A DNA stretch of 64,000 bases from JAZDGX01 sp964482205 (GTDB lineage Bacteria; Eisenbacteria; RBG-16-71-46; CAIMUX01; WJJG01): assembly GCA_964482205.1 (NCBI GenBank), contig CAYZWI010000015.1, forward strand, positions 23,473 to 87,472. Direction: 5' to 3'. The notes beneath the pieces were generated by a model that was not told the DNA's origin, searched no databases, and was given only the letters and a program-made list of their open reading frames with translations. Position 1 is the first letter of the stretch, and each line of letters starts with the position of its first letter. Made by a program: the position numbers and the translations under genes. Below are positions 1 through 7,842 of the stretch, piece by piece.

Positions 1-390
1 ATCTCGAAGACGCTGCAGAACGAGCTCATGAACATCGCGACCATCTTCCTGGGACTGGGCGTCGGCATGCAGATGGCTGCGGAAAAGTTCGTGCAGCTGA
101 ACACGCTCGGGATCCTGCTCCTCGGGTTGCTGGCCTTCTCGCTCGGAACCGCGGGCGGAGTGCTGTTCGCGAAGTTGATGAACCTCCTCTCGCCCAAGAA
201 TCCCGTGAATCCGCTGATCGGCTCGGCCGGCGTATCCGCCTTCCCCATGGCGGCGCGCGTGTCGAACAAGCTCGGGCTGGAGGCCGACCCGCACAACTTC
301 CTGCTGATGCATGCGCTGGGCGCGAATGTCGCCGGACAGATCGGCTCGGTCGTGGCCGCCGGCATTATTCTCGCGGTTTTCGCGAGCTGA
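1..390 (+). CDS. oadB: Na+-translocating decarboxylase beta subunit, C-terminal part
   Basis: The gene runs in from the left edge, so only the last ~130 codons are visible (the frame is open from base 1). The protein matches the C-terminal membrane region of the beta subunit of oxaloacetate, methylmalonyl-CoA or glutaconyl-CoA decarboxylases. Diagnostic stretches are GTAGGVLFAKLMNL, NPLIGSAGVSAFPMAARV and NFLLMHALGANVAGQIGS, followed by a last hydrophobic helix. In this family the beta subunit couples decarboxylation of the carboxybiotin carrier to Na+ export across the inner membrane. The alpha and gamma/biotin subunits would lie left of the window, so the substrate cannot be assigned. A lipoprotein gene follows 7 bp downstream on the same strand. 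Confidence 0.93.
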   Translation: MSKTLQNELMNIATIFLGLGVGMQMAAEKFVQLNTLGILLLGLLAFSLGTAGGVLFAKLMNLLSPKNPVNPLIGSAGVSAFPMAARVSNKLGLEADPHNFLLMHALGANVAGQIGSVVAAGIILAVFAS

Positions 391-397
391 GGACGGT

Positions 398-1015
398 ATG
401 CGCGCGCGATTCAGACGGCGATGGTTGCGAGGGCTGCTGGGAGGAAGCGCTTTCCTGCTCGCCTGCGGCCTGACCGCCGGCTGCCTTGCGCCGAAACCGC
501 GCATCATCGAACTGACTGACGACTCCTCCGCCGGCGGGACGATCGCGTACGGAATCGCGAACAATCTGCTGATCACCGATGCAGGAGATCCGCGGGAGAA
601 AGTCGAGCGCGAAGGGAAGAGCTATGCGCGCTACCTCGATCTCGGCGCATCCTTCGCCGATGTGGACGGGCAGCGCAACTACTGGCTGCGCGCCACCTAC
701 GGAGGCGAGGAGTTTCTGCTCGTCGAGCCCGGGGAATCGCTCGTCTTGTGGCTTGACGGGCGGCGCTTGGGGCTCACCGGAGATGGCAGCGTGGAAAACC
801 GCTCGCGCGATTCGAACGGCGAACGACGCTCGACTCCTTGCGTGGAGACGGCCCACTACTTCGTGACGGCGGATGTCCTCGAACGAATCGCCGACGCGCA
901 AGAAGTGGAAGTGGAATTGCGCGGGACGCAGGACTCCATCCGAGGCAGATTCGCTTCTCGAAATCGAGAGGTCTTCCGCGAATTCGTGGCCCGGTTCATT
1001 CGCGAGAGGAAGTGA
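398..1015 (+). CDS. Putative lipoprotein of unknown function
   Basis: 205 residues. The start at 398 is chosen because an Arg-rich N-region (MRARFRRRWLRG), a hydrophobic core and the lipobox LTAG-C29 follow directly, and GAGG lies just upstream; the same frame is open further 5' without a signal peptide. The mature part is mixed alpha/beta with no domain I recognise. It has a middle segment rich in Trp/Tyr and Gly (NYWLRATYGGEEF) and an Arg-rich C-terminus. It follows the decarboxylase subunit by 7 bp and may be cotranscribed with it. Its 3' end overlaps the convergent secreted-protein gene by 20 bp. Confidence 0.75.
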   Translation: MRARFRRRWLRGLLGGSAFLLACGLTAGCLAPKPRIIELTDDSSAGGTIAYGIANNLLITDAGDPREKVEREGKSYARYLDLGASFADVDGQRNYWLRATYGGEEFLLVEPGESLVLWLDGRRLGLTGDGSVENRSRDSNGERRSTPCVETAHYFVTADVLERIADAQEVEVELRGTQDSIRGRFASRNREVFREFVARFIRERK

Positions 1016-2153
1016 TCCCCGGGGGCGCGAACCTCTTCTTCACTTCTCCCCAGTTCACTCGTTCGACCGGCGTCGGAGGCGGACACAGGTCCGGTTCGCA
1101 CAGCACGCAGTAGCCAAAGAACCTCCCGCCCAGGGATTCGCAGCTCGACGGGTCGCGGTATGCACACGAGCCATCGGGAAGACAACAGGCGCCCGGCCTT
1201 CCGGGAAAAGGCTGAGTCCCGGTGATCTCCAGCAAGTAGACGCTCTCGCAAGGCACGCCGCTGAACGTCGCGGGGCCGACCCAGATCCAAGCGTGCTCGC
1301 CTGCGCCGATGACCCGGCTCAAACTGACTTCTTCGCACCGGCCGGCAACGGCAATGTCGTACTCGGGAATATCGCAATCGGTCTCGTAGATGAGCAGAAC
1401 CTGCAAGGGAAATTCGGCCACGCAGCTCACCGACAGCTCTTCTCCCGATCCGACGGCGTCGAACCAGTCGGTATCCCGATAGCTATAGCCGTTGTAGAGG
1501 TAGGTCCCGCTCCTTCCGCACAAATGACATAGCGGCGGCGCCGGGCTCCATCCCGAACCGTTGCACCCTCCGTTGAAGGTGTCGAAGTATCCGTCCTCGC
1601 AGGGAGGCTCTCCCTCCTCCGGCCAACCGGAGCAGTACAGGCTGCAAGTTCCGCCTCTCGCCTCGAGAACATAGTCGCCGCAGGCCGTTCCGTATCCGTC
1701 GACGATGATGTAGTACACTTGGCCGCCATTCACGACGAGATTCTCGATCGCCGACTGAAAACCACAGAAGTCGTCATTGCATGCGATGCTCATGTGCTCG
1801 CCGTCCTGCACTTCCAGCACGGTATCGAAGCCGGAACCGCACAGGCTGATGTTCAGGTATCCATCAGAGGCTGGGGAGTAGGCATAGACCACATCCGGGG
1901 CCAGGCCGTAGCCGCAAGCGGGCGTCAGATCGTTGATGTTGTCGCAAGTTGCGCCGGAGTCGGTGTAGGGAAGCTGGCCGATCACGATCGCGTCGTCGTA
2001 GGCTTCGCCTCCTTCGCGCCCGTCGCGGCCGCCGTTGCCCTCGCCCTTCGCTTGCGGCGCGGAGACATTGCTCGTCGGAAGTTGCGCTGAGACGAGCCCC
2101 GAGAGCGCGATCGAGCAGACGAGAAGCAGCAAGAGGAGCAGCATGGGTCGCAT
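996..2153 (-). CDS. Secreted PPC-domain protein with Cys-rich module and WG-type C-terminal motif
   Basis: 385 residues. The start at 2153 has a GGGAGGA Shine-Dalgarno upstream; a start 6 codons earlier is possible. A signal peptide (MRPMLLLLLLLVCSIALSG) is followed by a prepeptidase C-terminal-like (PPC) beta-sandwich at about residues 45-160, with GYLNISLCGSGFDT, ACNDDFCG and YYIIVDGYG. A second Cys-rich sandwich follows. Near the end is a small module, GACCLPDGSC...GGRFFG...C, that recurs in the secreted protein at 34815-35933. After a TPVE linker comes NWGEVKKRF, matching the tail motif of four other exported proteins here. In this copy the final Arg is replaced by Ala and about ten extra residues follow. 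Extracellular location is inferred; no enzymatic motif is seen. Confidence 0.85.
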   Translation of the reverse strand: MRPMLLLLLLLVCSIALSGLVSAQLPTSNVSAPQAKGEGNGGRDGREGGEAYDDAIVIGQLPYTDSGATCDNINDLTPACGYGLAPDVVYAYSPASDGYLNISLCGSGFDTVLEVQDGEHMSIACNDDFCGFQSAIENLVVNGGQVYYIIVDGYGTACGDYVLEARGGTCSLYCSGWPEEGEPPCEDGYFDTFNGGCNGSGWSPAPPLCHLCGRSGTYLYNGYSYRDTDWFDAVGSGEELSVSCVAEFPLQVLLIYETDCDIPEYDIAVAGRCEEVSLSRVIGAGEHAWIWVGPATFSGVPCESVYLLEITGTQPFPGRPGACCLPDGSCAYRDPSSCESLGGRFFGYCVLCEPDLCPPPTPVERVNWGEVKKRFAPPGITSSRE

Positions 2154-2306
2154 GGTGGAATCCTCCCTCAACCGGATAGGATTCGTAGAGGCGGAAAGCC
2201 CTTGCGTGAGGGATTGTACTGCTCGAAATCGTCAGATGCCAGCCCGGGAGCACGCGATTTCCGAGCCCGTGATCACTCGATTCGCGCAACCTTCGACACC
2301 GCCGGC

Positions 2307-3689
2307 CTACTGAAAGCCGAACAGGATCGGGAACAGGACCACGACGAGGAGCGCCCACATCGAGTAGATGGGCAGATACGAGGTCTGCCAGCGCTCGAGC
2401 GCGCTGAAGGGCGACCGGCCGCGCAGGAAGCGCGCGCAGAGCCACGCCGACCACGAGAGATTGACGAGCAGGATCAGATTCTCGCCCAGCGCCGCGGTGC
2501 GATTGGGGGTGAAGCCGAACTCCGAGATCCGCGCCGCGATGGCGGTCAGCGCGACGAGATCCACGACGAGCGCGCTCACGACGAGCGCGAGCTGCAGAAA
2601 GTCGAACAGGCCCGGAGGGGCGAGCGGATCCCGCGCCGAAACGGCATACAAGAGGAGCCCGAGGACGACAACGAGCAAGAGGTCGAAGCCGATCAGCACT
2701 TCGCGCTCCATGCTGAATGCGCGTCCCGTCGCAATCATGGCGGCCAGGAAGGCGAGCAGGAACAGAGTGAAGAGCGGCGTGAAGATGCGGGTGAGCACCG
2801 GAGCCATGTTCTCGATCACGCTCTGCTTCGCTTCCACGAGCCAGGCCCCGATGAGGACCGCGCCCGTCGCCCCGCAAGGCACCAGCCATTGCCCGAGGAA
2901 TCCCTCCGCGTTCAGCCCGATCGCCTCGAACATCGCCAGGGTGAAGAGCGACAGCACTCCCCCGCCGAGGGCGATCAGGATGTAGTAGATGAAGAGCTCG
3001 CCCGAGAAGCGAATGAAATTCATCCGCTCGTTCGAATCCCGCCAGCGCAACGCGGCATACGCCAGACCCACGACCAGCCAGAGCGCGATCGGCAGATGGA
3101 TCGCGGTCAGGACGAGAGTGCGGCCTTCGGGCTGGAACGGATAGAGGTTCACCACGAGCGCGGTCGCGGCGAAGGGGATCATCAGTCTTGCGAAGCCCAC
3201 AATGCCCAGATTTCGCTTCCATGCAAGATATGCGGTCAGGAACGGCAGCACGAAGAAGGCGAGATTGCGGGCATAGAACCCCGCGTTCACATCTCCCTCG
3301 CGTCCGCCGGGGAAAGCGATTCCGAAGAGCTCGGGAAGCTTGATCGCAACCGCAGCCGCCACGGCGAGTGCGATGGCGACGATCGGCTCTTTCTTGAACG
3401 GCTTCCCGGCGGCCTCATCGCCTCCCAGCACGAGCTGGCGCCACAGCCGTTCGGCATGCTCGCGGGCGAATTCGCGGGAGAGCGCGTCCACGCTGCCGAG
3501 GCGCTTGACCGCGACCAGAAAGGCCTCATCCGCATCGAGACCCGCCTGGCCGAGCGCCTCGATCTGGTCGCGCAAGTGCGCTTCGAGCTCGTCGACATCG
3601 GGCGCGGAGATCGCCTTGCCGCGCGAGACATACGCGCGCCATTCCCCGATCCGGCGCTCGAGCGCTTCGCTATTGGCATGTTCGGTCAT
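2307..3689 (-). CDS. Polytopic membrane protein with N-terminal HAAS-like domain (DUF4153-like)
   Basis: 460 residues. The N-terminal ~85 residues form a soluble helical domain (ALERRIGEWRAY, VDELEAHLRDQIEALGQAGLDADEAFLVAVKRLG) of the HAAS/permease-prefix type, which typically sits on membrane proteins encoded next to PadR regulators. About ten hydrophobic segments follow, with a loop NLYPFQPEG that resembles DUF4153 proteins. GGGAGG lies just before the start. It is 21 bp downstream of the padR gene on the same strand, so the two form an operon. By analogy with PadR/HAAS pairs the regulator controls this membrane protein; transport or signalling activity is unknown. Confidence 0.75.
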   Translation of the reverse strand: MTEHANSEALERRIGEWRAYVSRGKAISAPDVDELEAHLRDQIEALGQAGLDADEAFLVAVKRLGSVDALSREFAREHAERLWRQLVLGGDEAAGKPFKKEPIVAIALAVAAAVAIKLPELFGIAFPGGREGDVNAGFYARNLAFFVLPFLTAYLAWKRNLGIVGFARLMIPFAATALVVNLYPFQPEGRTLVLTAIHLPIALWLVVGLAYAALRWRDSNERMNFIRFSGELFIYYILIALGGGVLSLFTLAMFEAIGLNAEGFLGQWLVPCGATGAVLIGAWLVEAKQSVIENMAPVLTRIFTPLFTLFLLAFLAAMIATGRAFSMEREVLIGFDLLLVVVLGLLLYAVSARDPLAPPGLFDFLQLALVVSALVVDLVALTAIAARISEFGFTPNRTAALGENLILLVNLSWSAWLCARFLRGRSPFSALERWQTSYLPIYSMWALLVVVLFPILFGFQ

Positions 3690-3710
3690 ACGATCAAGAT
3701 CCTCCCGGCG

Positions 3711-4067
3711 TCAGATGGGCGCCGTCTCCAACCCGCGAAACGACCAGATGCTTCGCAAGGCGTGATCGACCGCCTGCCACTGCAGGCGCTCCGTGGCCAG
3801 CTGCTTGCTTCCCTGCGAAGTGATCCGGTAATACTTGCGCTTCCGCCCGCTCTCCGAGATCTGCCACTTGCCCGCGATGTATCCGAGCCGTTCGAGCCGG
3901 TGCAGCACGGGATAGAGCATCCCCTCGCTCCACTCCAGCCGTCCGCCCGAGAGCTCGCTGACGCGCTTCAGGATGGCATAGCCGTAGCTGTCGCGCTCCG
4001 CGAGGATCGCGAGCACGAGCGGCGTGGCGGAAGCCGCGACGAGGTCCTTGTTGATCTCGATTCCCAT
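3711..4067 (-). CDS. PadR-family transcriptional regulator
   Basis: 118 residues. The start at 4067 (MGIEINKDLVAAS) is preferred because the longer frame upstream runs through an inverted repeat that looks like its operator. The winged helix shows the PadR signature: PLVLAILAERDSYGYAILKRV, then EGMLYPVLHRLERLGYI, then RKRKYYRITSQGSKQL. A short C-terminal helix would serve for dimerisation. It is the first gene of a two-gene operon with the HAAS-domain membrane protein 21 bp downstream. PadR proteins of this size are usually autorepressors that respond to small molecules or membrane stress. The ligand is unknown. Confidence 0.92.
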   Translation of the reverse strand: MGIEINKDLVAASATPLVLAILAERDSYGYAILKRVSELSGGRLEWSEGMLYPVLHRLERLGYIAGKWQISESGRKRKYYRITSQGSKQLATERLQWQAVDHALRSIWSFRGLETAPI

Positions 4068-4080
4068 ACCTCGAGGGATG

Positions 4081-4101
4081 ATACATAGAAGCACTAGGTA
4101 T
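4081..4101. promoter_or_regulatory. Inverted repeat upstream of padR, probable PadR operator
   Basis: Two 8-bp arms (ATACATAG and CTAGGTAT) with one mismatch and a 5-bp spacer, starting 14 bp upstream of the padR start. Position and dyad symmetry suggest an autoregulatory operator overlapping the promoter. That is inferred from the PadR family's habit of binding such repeats next to its own gene. Confidence 0.6.
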
Positions 4102-4177
4102 GACAAGAGGATTTGGGGATGGCCGAAGCCGGCGGAGACTCCTCCACCGGCCCGGCTTTCTCCGCTGCTTCGCCGGA

Positions 4178-5101
4178 TCAGTCCGTCCGGTAGAGGTTCT
4201 TCACCCGGCCCCAGGTAAATGGGATGATGCCGGCTTTCGGGGACTCTGTTTCGAGGGGTTCGTCTTCCCAGCTGACGATCTTCCAGACATGACCTTCAGC
4301 GCCCGCCTGTCCCCAAGGCTCCTCTCGAAACCAGAAGCGTGAAGAGCCACCATCGACTGCAAATTCGCGCATCCCTTCGTTTTCGCGGCCGGGGATCAGG
4401 CCGTACACATGCAGAAAGACATTCCAGACCAGAATGGACCACATGCCTGTTCCAGGGTCCCACTGCCGAGGGCCCACGGCATAGCTGAGACTCAATGTGG
4501 GGACTGCGTCAGGATTGAACAGGCGTTCGTGGATACCGACTTCCGTTTGACGCCCCCACTCGTCCGGTAGCCCGGGCTCTTCTTGATCCGCTTGGGAAAG
4601 CACGAAAGTGAAGCTCTCCGGCCCGCCCGCCAGCAGGCTCTCGTATTCCGCGATATTGCGCAAGTCATAGGCTTGTTTCAGATTCCAGAGAAGATTCTCG
4701 GGAGAATTTCGCGCTCGGAGCGCGTTCACCACGACGCTCAAGGTCTCGCGTGAGACCGTCCATTCACGGTCGCTGACTTGCAGCACCACTTCGAAGTTGC
4801 CGGCCTGCTCGAACCGATGCGCGCCATGGGGGTTGCCGACCGCACCGAAGTCGTATTCGCCGTCACTCTCCCAATCCCACTGGAACAGCAACTCGTCCGC
4901 GGGCGTCTCCTCGTCCTGGCTGCAACTGGCGTCGAACTGAAACTCCGTGAACGAAGGGCCCTCCACGGGGCTGACGACGAAGCAGGCGAGCGGGGCATCG
5001 TTCGCGGGAGTCTCGGGGCAGGAATCGTCCTCGCCGCAACTTGCGAGAGAGAGAGCGATCGCGACCAGCAGCGCGGTCGTCGCGCATCTGCCGTAGTGCA
5101 T
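4178..5101 (-). CDS. PKD-domain lipoprotein with WG-type C-terminal motif
   Basis: 307 residues. The signal peptide ends in lipobox LAS-C22. Residues ~35-125 form a PKD-like beta-sandwich (PLACFVVSPVEGPSFTEF, FQWDWESDGEYDFG, FEQAGNFEVVLQVSD). The next ~160 residues (NLLWNLKQAYDLRNIAEYESLLAGGPESFTF) resemble the tail domain seen in many uncharacterised lipoproteins of this kind of bacterium, with a compact SnoaL/NTF2-like look, but I cannot name it securely. The protein ends FTWGRVKNLYRTD, the same motif that closes the exported proteins ending at 11128, 17968 and 34815. It is the last gene on this strand after the dehydratase cluster, with a 39-bp gap to the Mop-like gene. Confidence 0.8.
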   Translation of the reverse strand: MHYGRCATTALLVAIALSLASCGEDDSCPETPANDAPLACFVVSPVEGPSFTEFQFDASCSQDEETPADELLFQWDWESDGEYDFGAVGNPHGAHRFEQAGNFEVVLQVSDREWTVSRETLSVVVNALRARNSPENLLWNLKQAYDLRNIAEYESLLAGGPESFTFVLSQADQEEPGLPDEWGRQTEVGIHERLFNPDAVPTLSLSYAVGPRQWDPGTGMWSILVWNVFLHVYGLIPGRENEGMREFAVDGGSSRFWFREEPWGQAGAEGHVWKIVSWEDEPLETESPKAGIIPFTWGRVKNLYRTD

Positions 5102-5140
5102 GATCGGGCCCTCCGTGCCGCCAGGATGCGCAGCCCGCCG

Positions 5141-5350
5141 CTACTCCTTCACCGGCAGCACATGAATCGCCTTCACCACCAGGAGCACCTCATCGCCCGG
5201 CTTCAGATCCAGCTCCTCGAGCGACTCCATGGTCAGCACCGAGGCCATCGTCGCCGGCGTCACGATATCGAAATTGACCTGCGCCATGACGGCGCCCTTC
5301 TTGAGCGACTTGACCTTGCCCCTGAATGTGTTGCGCGCTCCGTACTTCAT
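5141..5350 (-). CDS. Mop/TOBE-domain molybdate-binding-like protein
   Basis: 69 residues, the size of a single Mop domain. The sequence follows the molbindin pattern: MKYGARNTFRGKVKSLKKGA, VNFDIVTPATMASVLTMESLEEL, then LKPGDEVLLVVKAIHVLPVK. Mop proteins oligomerise and bind molybdate or tungstate in the cytoplasm. AGGAGGGCACG precedes the start. The gene lies 80 bp downstream of the activator ATPase and probably belongs to the same transcription unit. A metal-oxyanion protein beside an iron-sulfur dehydratase-type system is unusual context. No other molybdenum gene is visible in the window. Confidence 0.85.
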   Translation of the reverse strand: MKYGARNTFRGKVKSLKKGAVMAQVNFDIVTPATMASVLTMESLEELDLKPGDEVLLVVKAIHVLPVKE

Positions 5351-5430
5351 CGTGCCCTCCTTGTGGTCGGGTCGCCCGCTCCAACGAGCGCCGTCCTCCA
5401 CGCGATTCATCGACTGCGCACGACCAGCCA

Positions 5431-6195
5431 TCATGAAAGCACGCCATCCGCCCGCGCACAATAGAGCGCGCAGCCGAGCGCGGCCACCGTCTGCGGCGAG
5501 CCGGGCACGCGCACCGGCTGCTTCAAGGCGTCCGAGATGAGCGCCGCGAGGCATTCGTTCTGCGCGCAGCCGCCGGTGAAGACGACCGCCGGCTCGAGGG
5601 GCACGCCGCTTGCCATGGCGGTGGTGCGCGCGGCGATGGACTCGTGGATTCCGAGGGCCATCTCGTCTTTCGAAGCCCCGCGGGCGATGAGCGAGACGAC
5701 CTCGGATTGCGCGAAAACCGAGCACATGCTGGAGAGCTTTTGCGCCTGGCGGGCCTGTCTGGCCGCCGCGACGAACTCCGCGCGCGTGAAGCCCAGCGCG
5801 GTGGCCATCATCTCGAGGAACTGCCCGGTTCCGGCCGCGCAGCGATCGTTCATCACGAACTTCTGCACTCTGCCGCGGGCGTCCAACGCGATCGCTTTGC
5901 TGTCCTGGCCGCCGACATCGATGATCGTCCGGCAATCCGGGATCAAGGCCGTCGCGCCGATCGCGACCGCCTTGATCTCCGAGATCGTCTCGACGCCGGG
6001 CCAATGTTCCTTGAAGAGATGCCGCCCGTAGCCCGTGCCGGCGATGCGGTCGTAGTCCACCCGGTCGAGGAGCCGGCGGCAGACCGCGAGCGGATCCGAG
6101 CCGGTGTCATCGACCGCGCTGTGCGCCACGCGCCCGTCTTCGCAGAGCACGAGCTTGATCGCTCGCGACCCGATGTCGATGCCTGCGGTGCGCAT
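5431..6195 (-). CDS. BadF/HgdC-type ATPase, activator of a 2-hydroxyacyl-CoA dehydratase or double-cubane protein
   Basis: 254 residues, full length for the family. The start at 6195 is chosen because the phosphate-binding strand MRTAGIDIGSRAIKLV begins there. The ASKHA ATPase motifs are complete (IIDVGGQDSKAIAL; VVFTGGCAQNECL). C119 in NDRCAAGTGQF and C158 in SSMCSVFAQSE match the two cysteines with which the homodimer holds a bridging [4Fe-4S] cluster. The protein hydrolyses ATP to fire a low-potential electron into its partner component. The partner gene lies 4 bp upstream, so the two are translated together. It could be called HgdC/FldI or YjiL-like; the partner decides which. Confidence 0.92.
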   Translation of the reverse strand: MRTAGIDIGSRAIKLVLCEDGRVAHSAVDDTGSDPLAVCRRLLDRVDYDRIAGTGYGRHLFKEHWPGVETISEIKAVAIGATALIPDCRTIIDVGGQDSKAIALDARGRVQKFVMNDRCAAGTGQFLEMMATALGFTRAEFVAAARQARQAQKLSSMCSVFAQSEVVSLIARGASKDEMALGIHESIAARTTAMASGVPLEPAVVFTGGCAQNECLAALISDALKQPVRVPGSPQTVAALGCALYCARADGVLS

Positions 6196-6199
6196 GGGA

Positions 6200-7480
6200 T
6201 TATCCGCGCAGGCGCTCGACGAAGGCTTCCACCCGCGTCTGGATCTGGCCGACATCCTCCTGGCCGTAGTCGGTGTCGATGCGCAGGGTGGGCAGCCCTT
6301 CCTTCTCGAGCCGTCGCTCCACCGGCCCCGCTTCGACTTGGTACGGCGAACAGAAGAGCAGCCCGTAGTGGATCACGCCCTGCGCATTCAGCGACCGGGC
6401 CATCTGAAGCACATGCTCAACGCGCGATTCGTTGGGAGTGAAGATCGCGCAATCGATCTTGAGATAGCGATCGACGACCGCGTCGAGGAGCTCGTCCACC
6501 GTGCGTCCGGTGTCCGCGGTGAGCGCTTGCGTGCCGCGCTCGCCCACGCACGATTCCTCGCCGACGATGATCGCGCCCGTCTTCTCGATGATGCTCGGCA
6601 GCTTCCAGTTGGGCACCGCCATCGGGCAGCCGGAGATGAGGATGCGGGGCGTGCCCTTGGGCGCCACGCCCTCGCGCCGCGCGATGCGCTGCTCGAGCTC
6701 GTCGCAGATCTTGTTCACGGACTGAGTGAACCGCGCGGGATCGTCGTAGAAGTAGATCTGGTTCATGAGCAGGCCGTCGAGCCCCGAGATCGGCGCGGGG
6801 TCCGCGGCGCGCAGCTTCGCCAGCCGGTGCATGACGGCGCGCTTGGCATTGACCATCGCGATGCCCTTCTTGAACGCTTCGATGGTGAGCTTCCTGCCGG
6901 TGAGCTCTTCGAGGTAGGCGGCGAACTTCTTGAATTCGTCGCGCATCAGCGCCCGGCCCGCGGGGCTCTTCGTCTGCGGAAGGTCCATCACATACAGCCG
7001 GGGCACTAGGTCCTTGAAGATCTCGTAGCCCTTCTTCTTCCCATCGCAGGTGTTCTCGCCCACCACTACATCGCTCGCCGTGAGATAGGGGCAGACGCGG
7101 GCGAGGGCGAACCCAAAAGCGCCCTTGATGAGCGCGCAGGTGTTGCGGGGCAGGAACTTCTCGGCTTCGGCGGTCGCGAACTCGGCCCCGGCGCACAGCC
7201 CGACCATCACGCCGTCGAGCGCGAGCACGATCTCCTCGGGCACGTAGGTGCAATAGGTGCCGACTACCTTGCGGCCCGCTTCCTTCGCATCCATCAGTTC
7301 CTTGATGCGCAAGCCGTGGACTTCGCTCATCACGAAGTCGAAGTAGGCCATGCCCGCGGGGCGATTGTGCTGCTTGGTGAAGGTCTGCTCGTAGAGCGGG
7401 CCGAGAACGCCGAGCAACGCGTCGTGAGCCTCGAGGTCGAGGCCCAGCCCTTTCCACATCGGTCGATAGTCGGGGGACAA
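6200..7480 (-). CDS. 2-hydroxyacyl-CoA dehydratase D-component family protein, probable double-cubane cluster protein
   Basis: 426 residues. The start is a TTG at 7480, preceded at 7 nt by AAGGAGGT. The fold is that of HgdB/FldBC subunits, but only one such subunit is encoded, and it is Cys-rich: C77 (TYCTYVPEEI), C96 (GLCAGAE), C115, C130, C145 (GENTCDGKKKGYE), C285 (SGCPMAVPNW), C311 (EESCVGE), C344 and C377. A single subunit with the CDGKKK segment and an adjacent activator fits the YjiM/YjiL-type double-cubane cluster proteins, which carry an [Fe8S9] cluster and reduce small substrates, better than a heterodimeric dehydratase. This reading is inferred from motifs. It is first in a unit with the activator and the Mop-like gene. 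Confidence 0.85.
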   Translation of the reverse strand: MSPDYRPMWKGLGLDLEAHDALLGVLGPLYEQTFTKQHNRPAGMAYFDFVMSEVHGLRIKELMDAKEAGRKVVGTYCTYVPEEIVLALDGVMVGLCAGAEFATAEAEKFLPRNTCALIKGAFGFALARVCPYLTASDVVVGENTCDGKKKGYEIFKDLVPRLYVMDLPQTKSPAGRALMRDEFKKFAAYLEELTGRKLTIEAFKKGIAMVNAKRAVMHRLAKLRAADPAPISGLDGLLMNQIYFYDDPARFTQSVNKICDELEQRIARREGVAPKGTPRILISGCPMAVPNWKLPSIIEKTGAIIVGEESCVGERGTQALTADTGRTVDELLDAVVDRYLKIDCAIFTPNESRVEHVLQMARSLNAQGVIHYGLLFCSPYQVEAGPVERRLEKEGLPTLRIDTDYGQEDVGQIQTRVEAFVERLRG

Positions 7481-7686
7481 TGCGCACCTCCTTGGGGTTG
7501 CGAGCGGATCGATCCGCCCGCACCCAGGGGGCGCCTAGGCGGGCGGAAGATCCTGGTTGCGGCGCGCATTCCTCGGAGACCGACCGGCCTCCCGGAACGC
7601 GCATCAATTACATTTGAACAGCCAGAGCGACATGGTCTCTTCCTCTTGCCCGTGCGACACGGCAGCGTGGCTTCTTGAACCGGATG

Positions 7687-7716
7687 AGAATACGCCGAAC
7701 CGGGCCCGGCGTTCAA
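7687..7716 (-). promoter_or_regulatory. Candidate sigma70-type promoter for the double-cubane/activator operon
   Basis: On the minus strand, TTGAAC (7711-7716) and TATTCT (7687-7692) are separated by 18 bp. The spacer contains the 10-bp palindrome CCGGGCCCGG. It lies ~200 bp upstream of the TTG start at 7480, inside the 362-bp gap 7481-7842, in which I see nothing else. It is a match by eye only. Confidence 0.4.
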
Positions 7717-7842
7717 TCCTTCTTCGGGGTCGCACGCCGCCTTCCTCGCATGCAAGGTGGGGAGATGCAACGCGGAAGGCGGCCAGGCGCAGGGCTGCCC
7801 CGCCCGAACCTCGGATCCCACGAAGTCATCAGCTTCGACGGA

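Noticed and set aside
365..901. Long minus-strand ORF opposite the lipoprotein gene
   Set aside because: Arg/Ala-rich shadow of the 398-1015 gene in GC-rich DNA, without SD or domain.
1864..3222. 452-codon minus-strand ORF
   Set aside because: It is the shifted frame of the HAAS-domain gene and of the secreted PPC gene and is rich in Arg; no protein family.
2202..4088. 628-codon plus-strand ORF
   Set aside because: Antisense frame over the PadR and HAAS genes with typical high-GC shadow composition (Arg, Glu, His, Gln).
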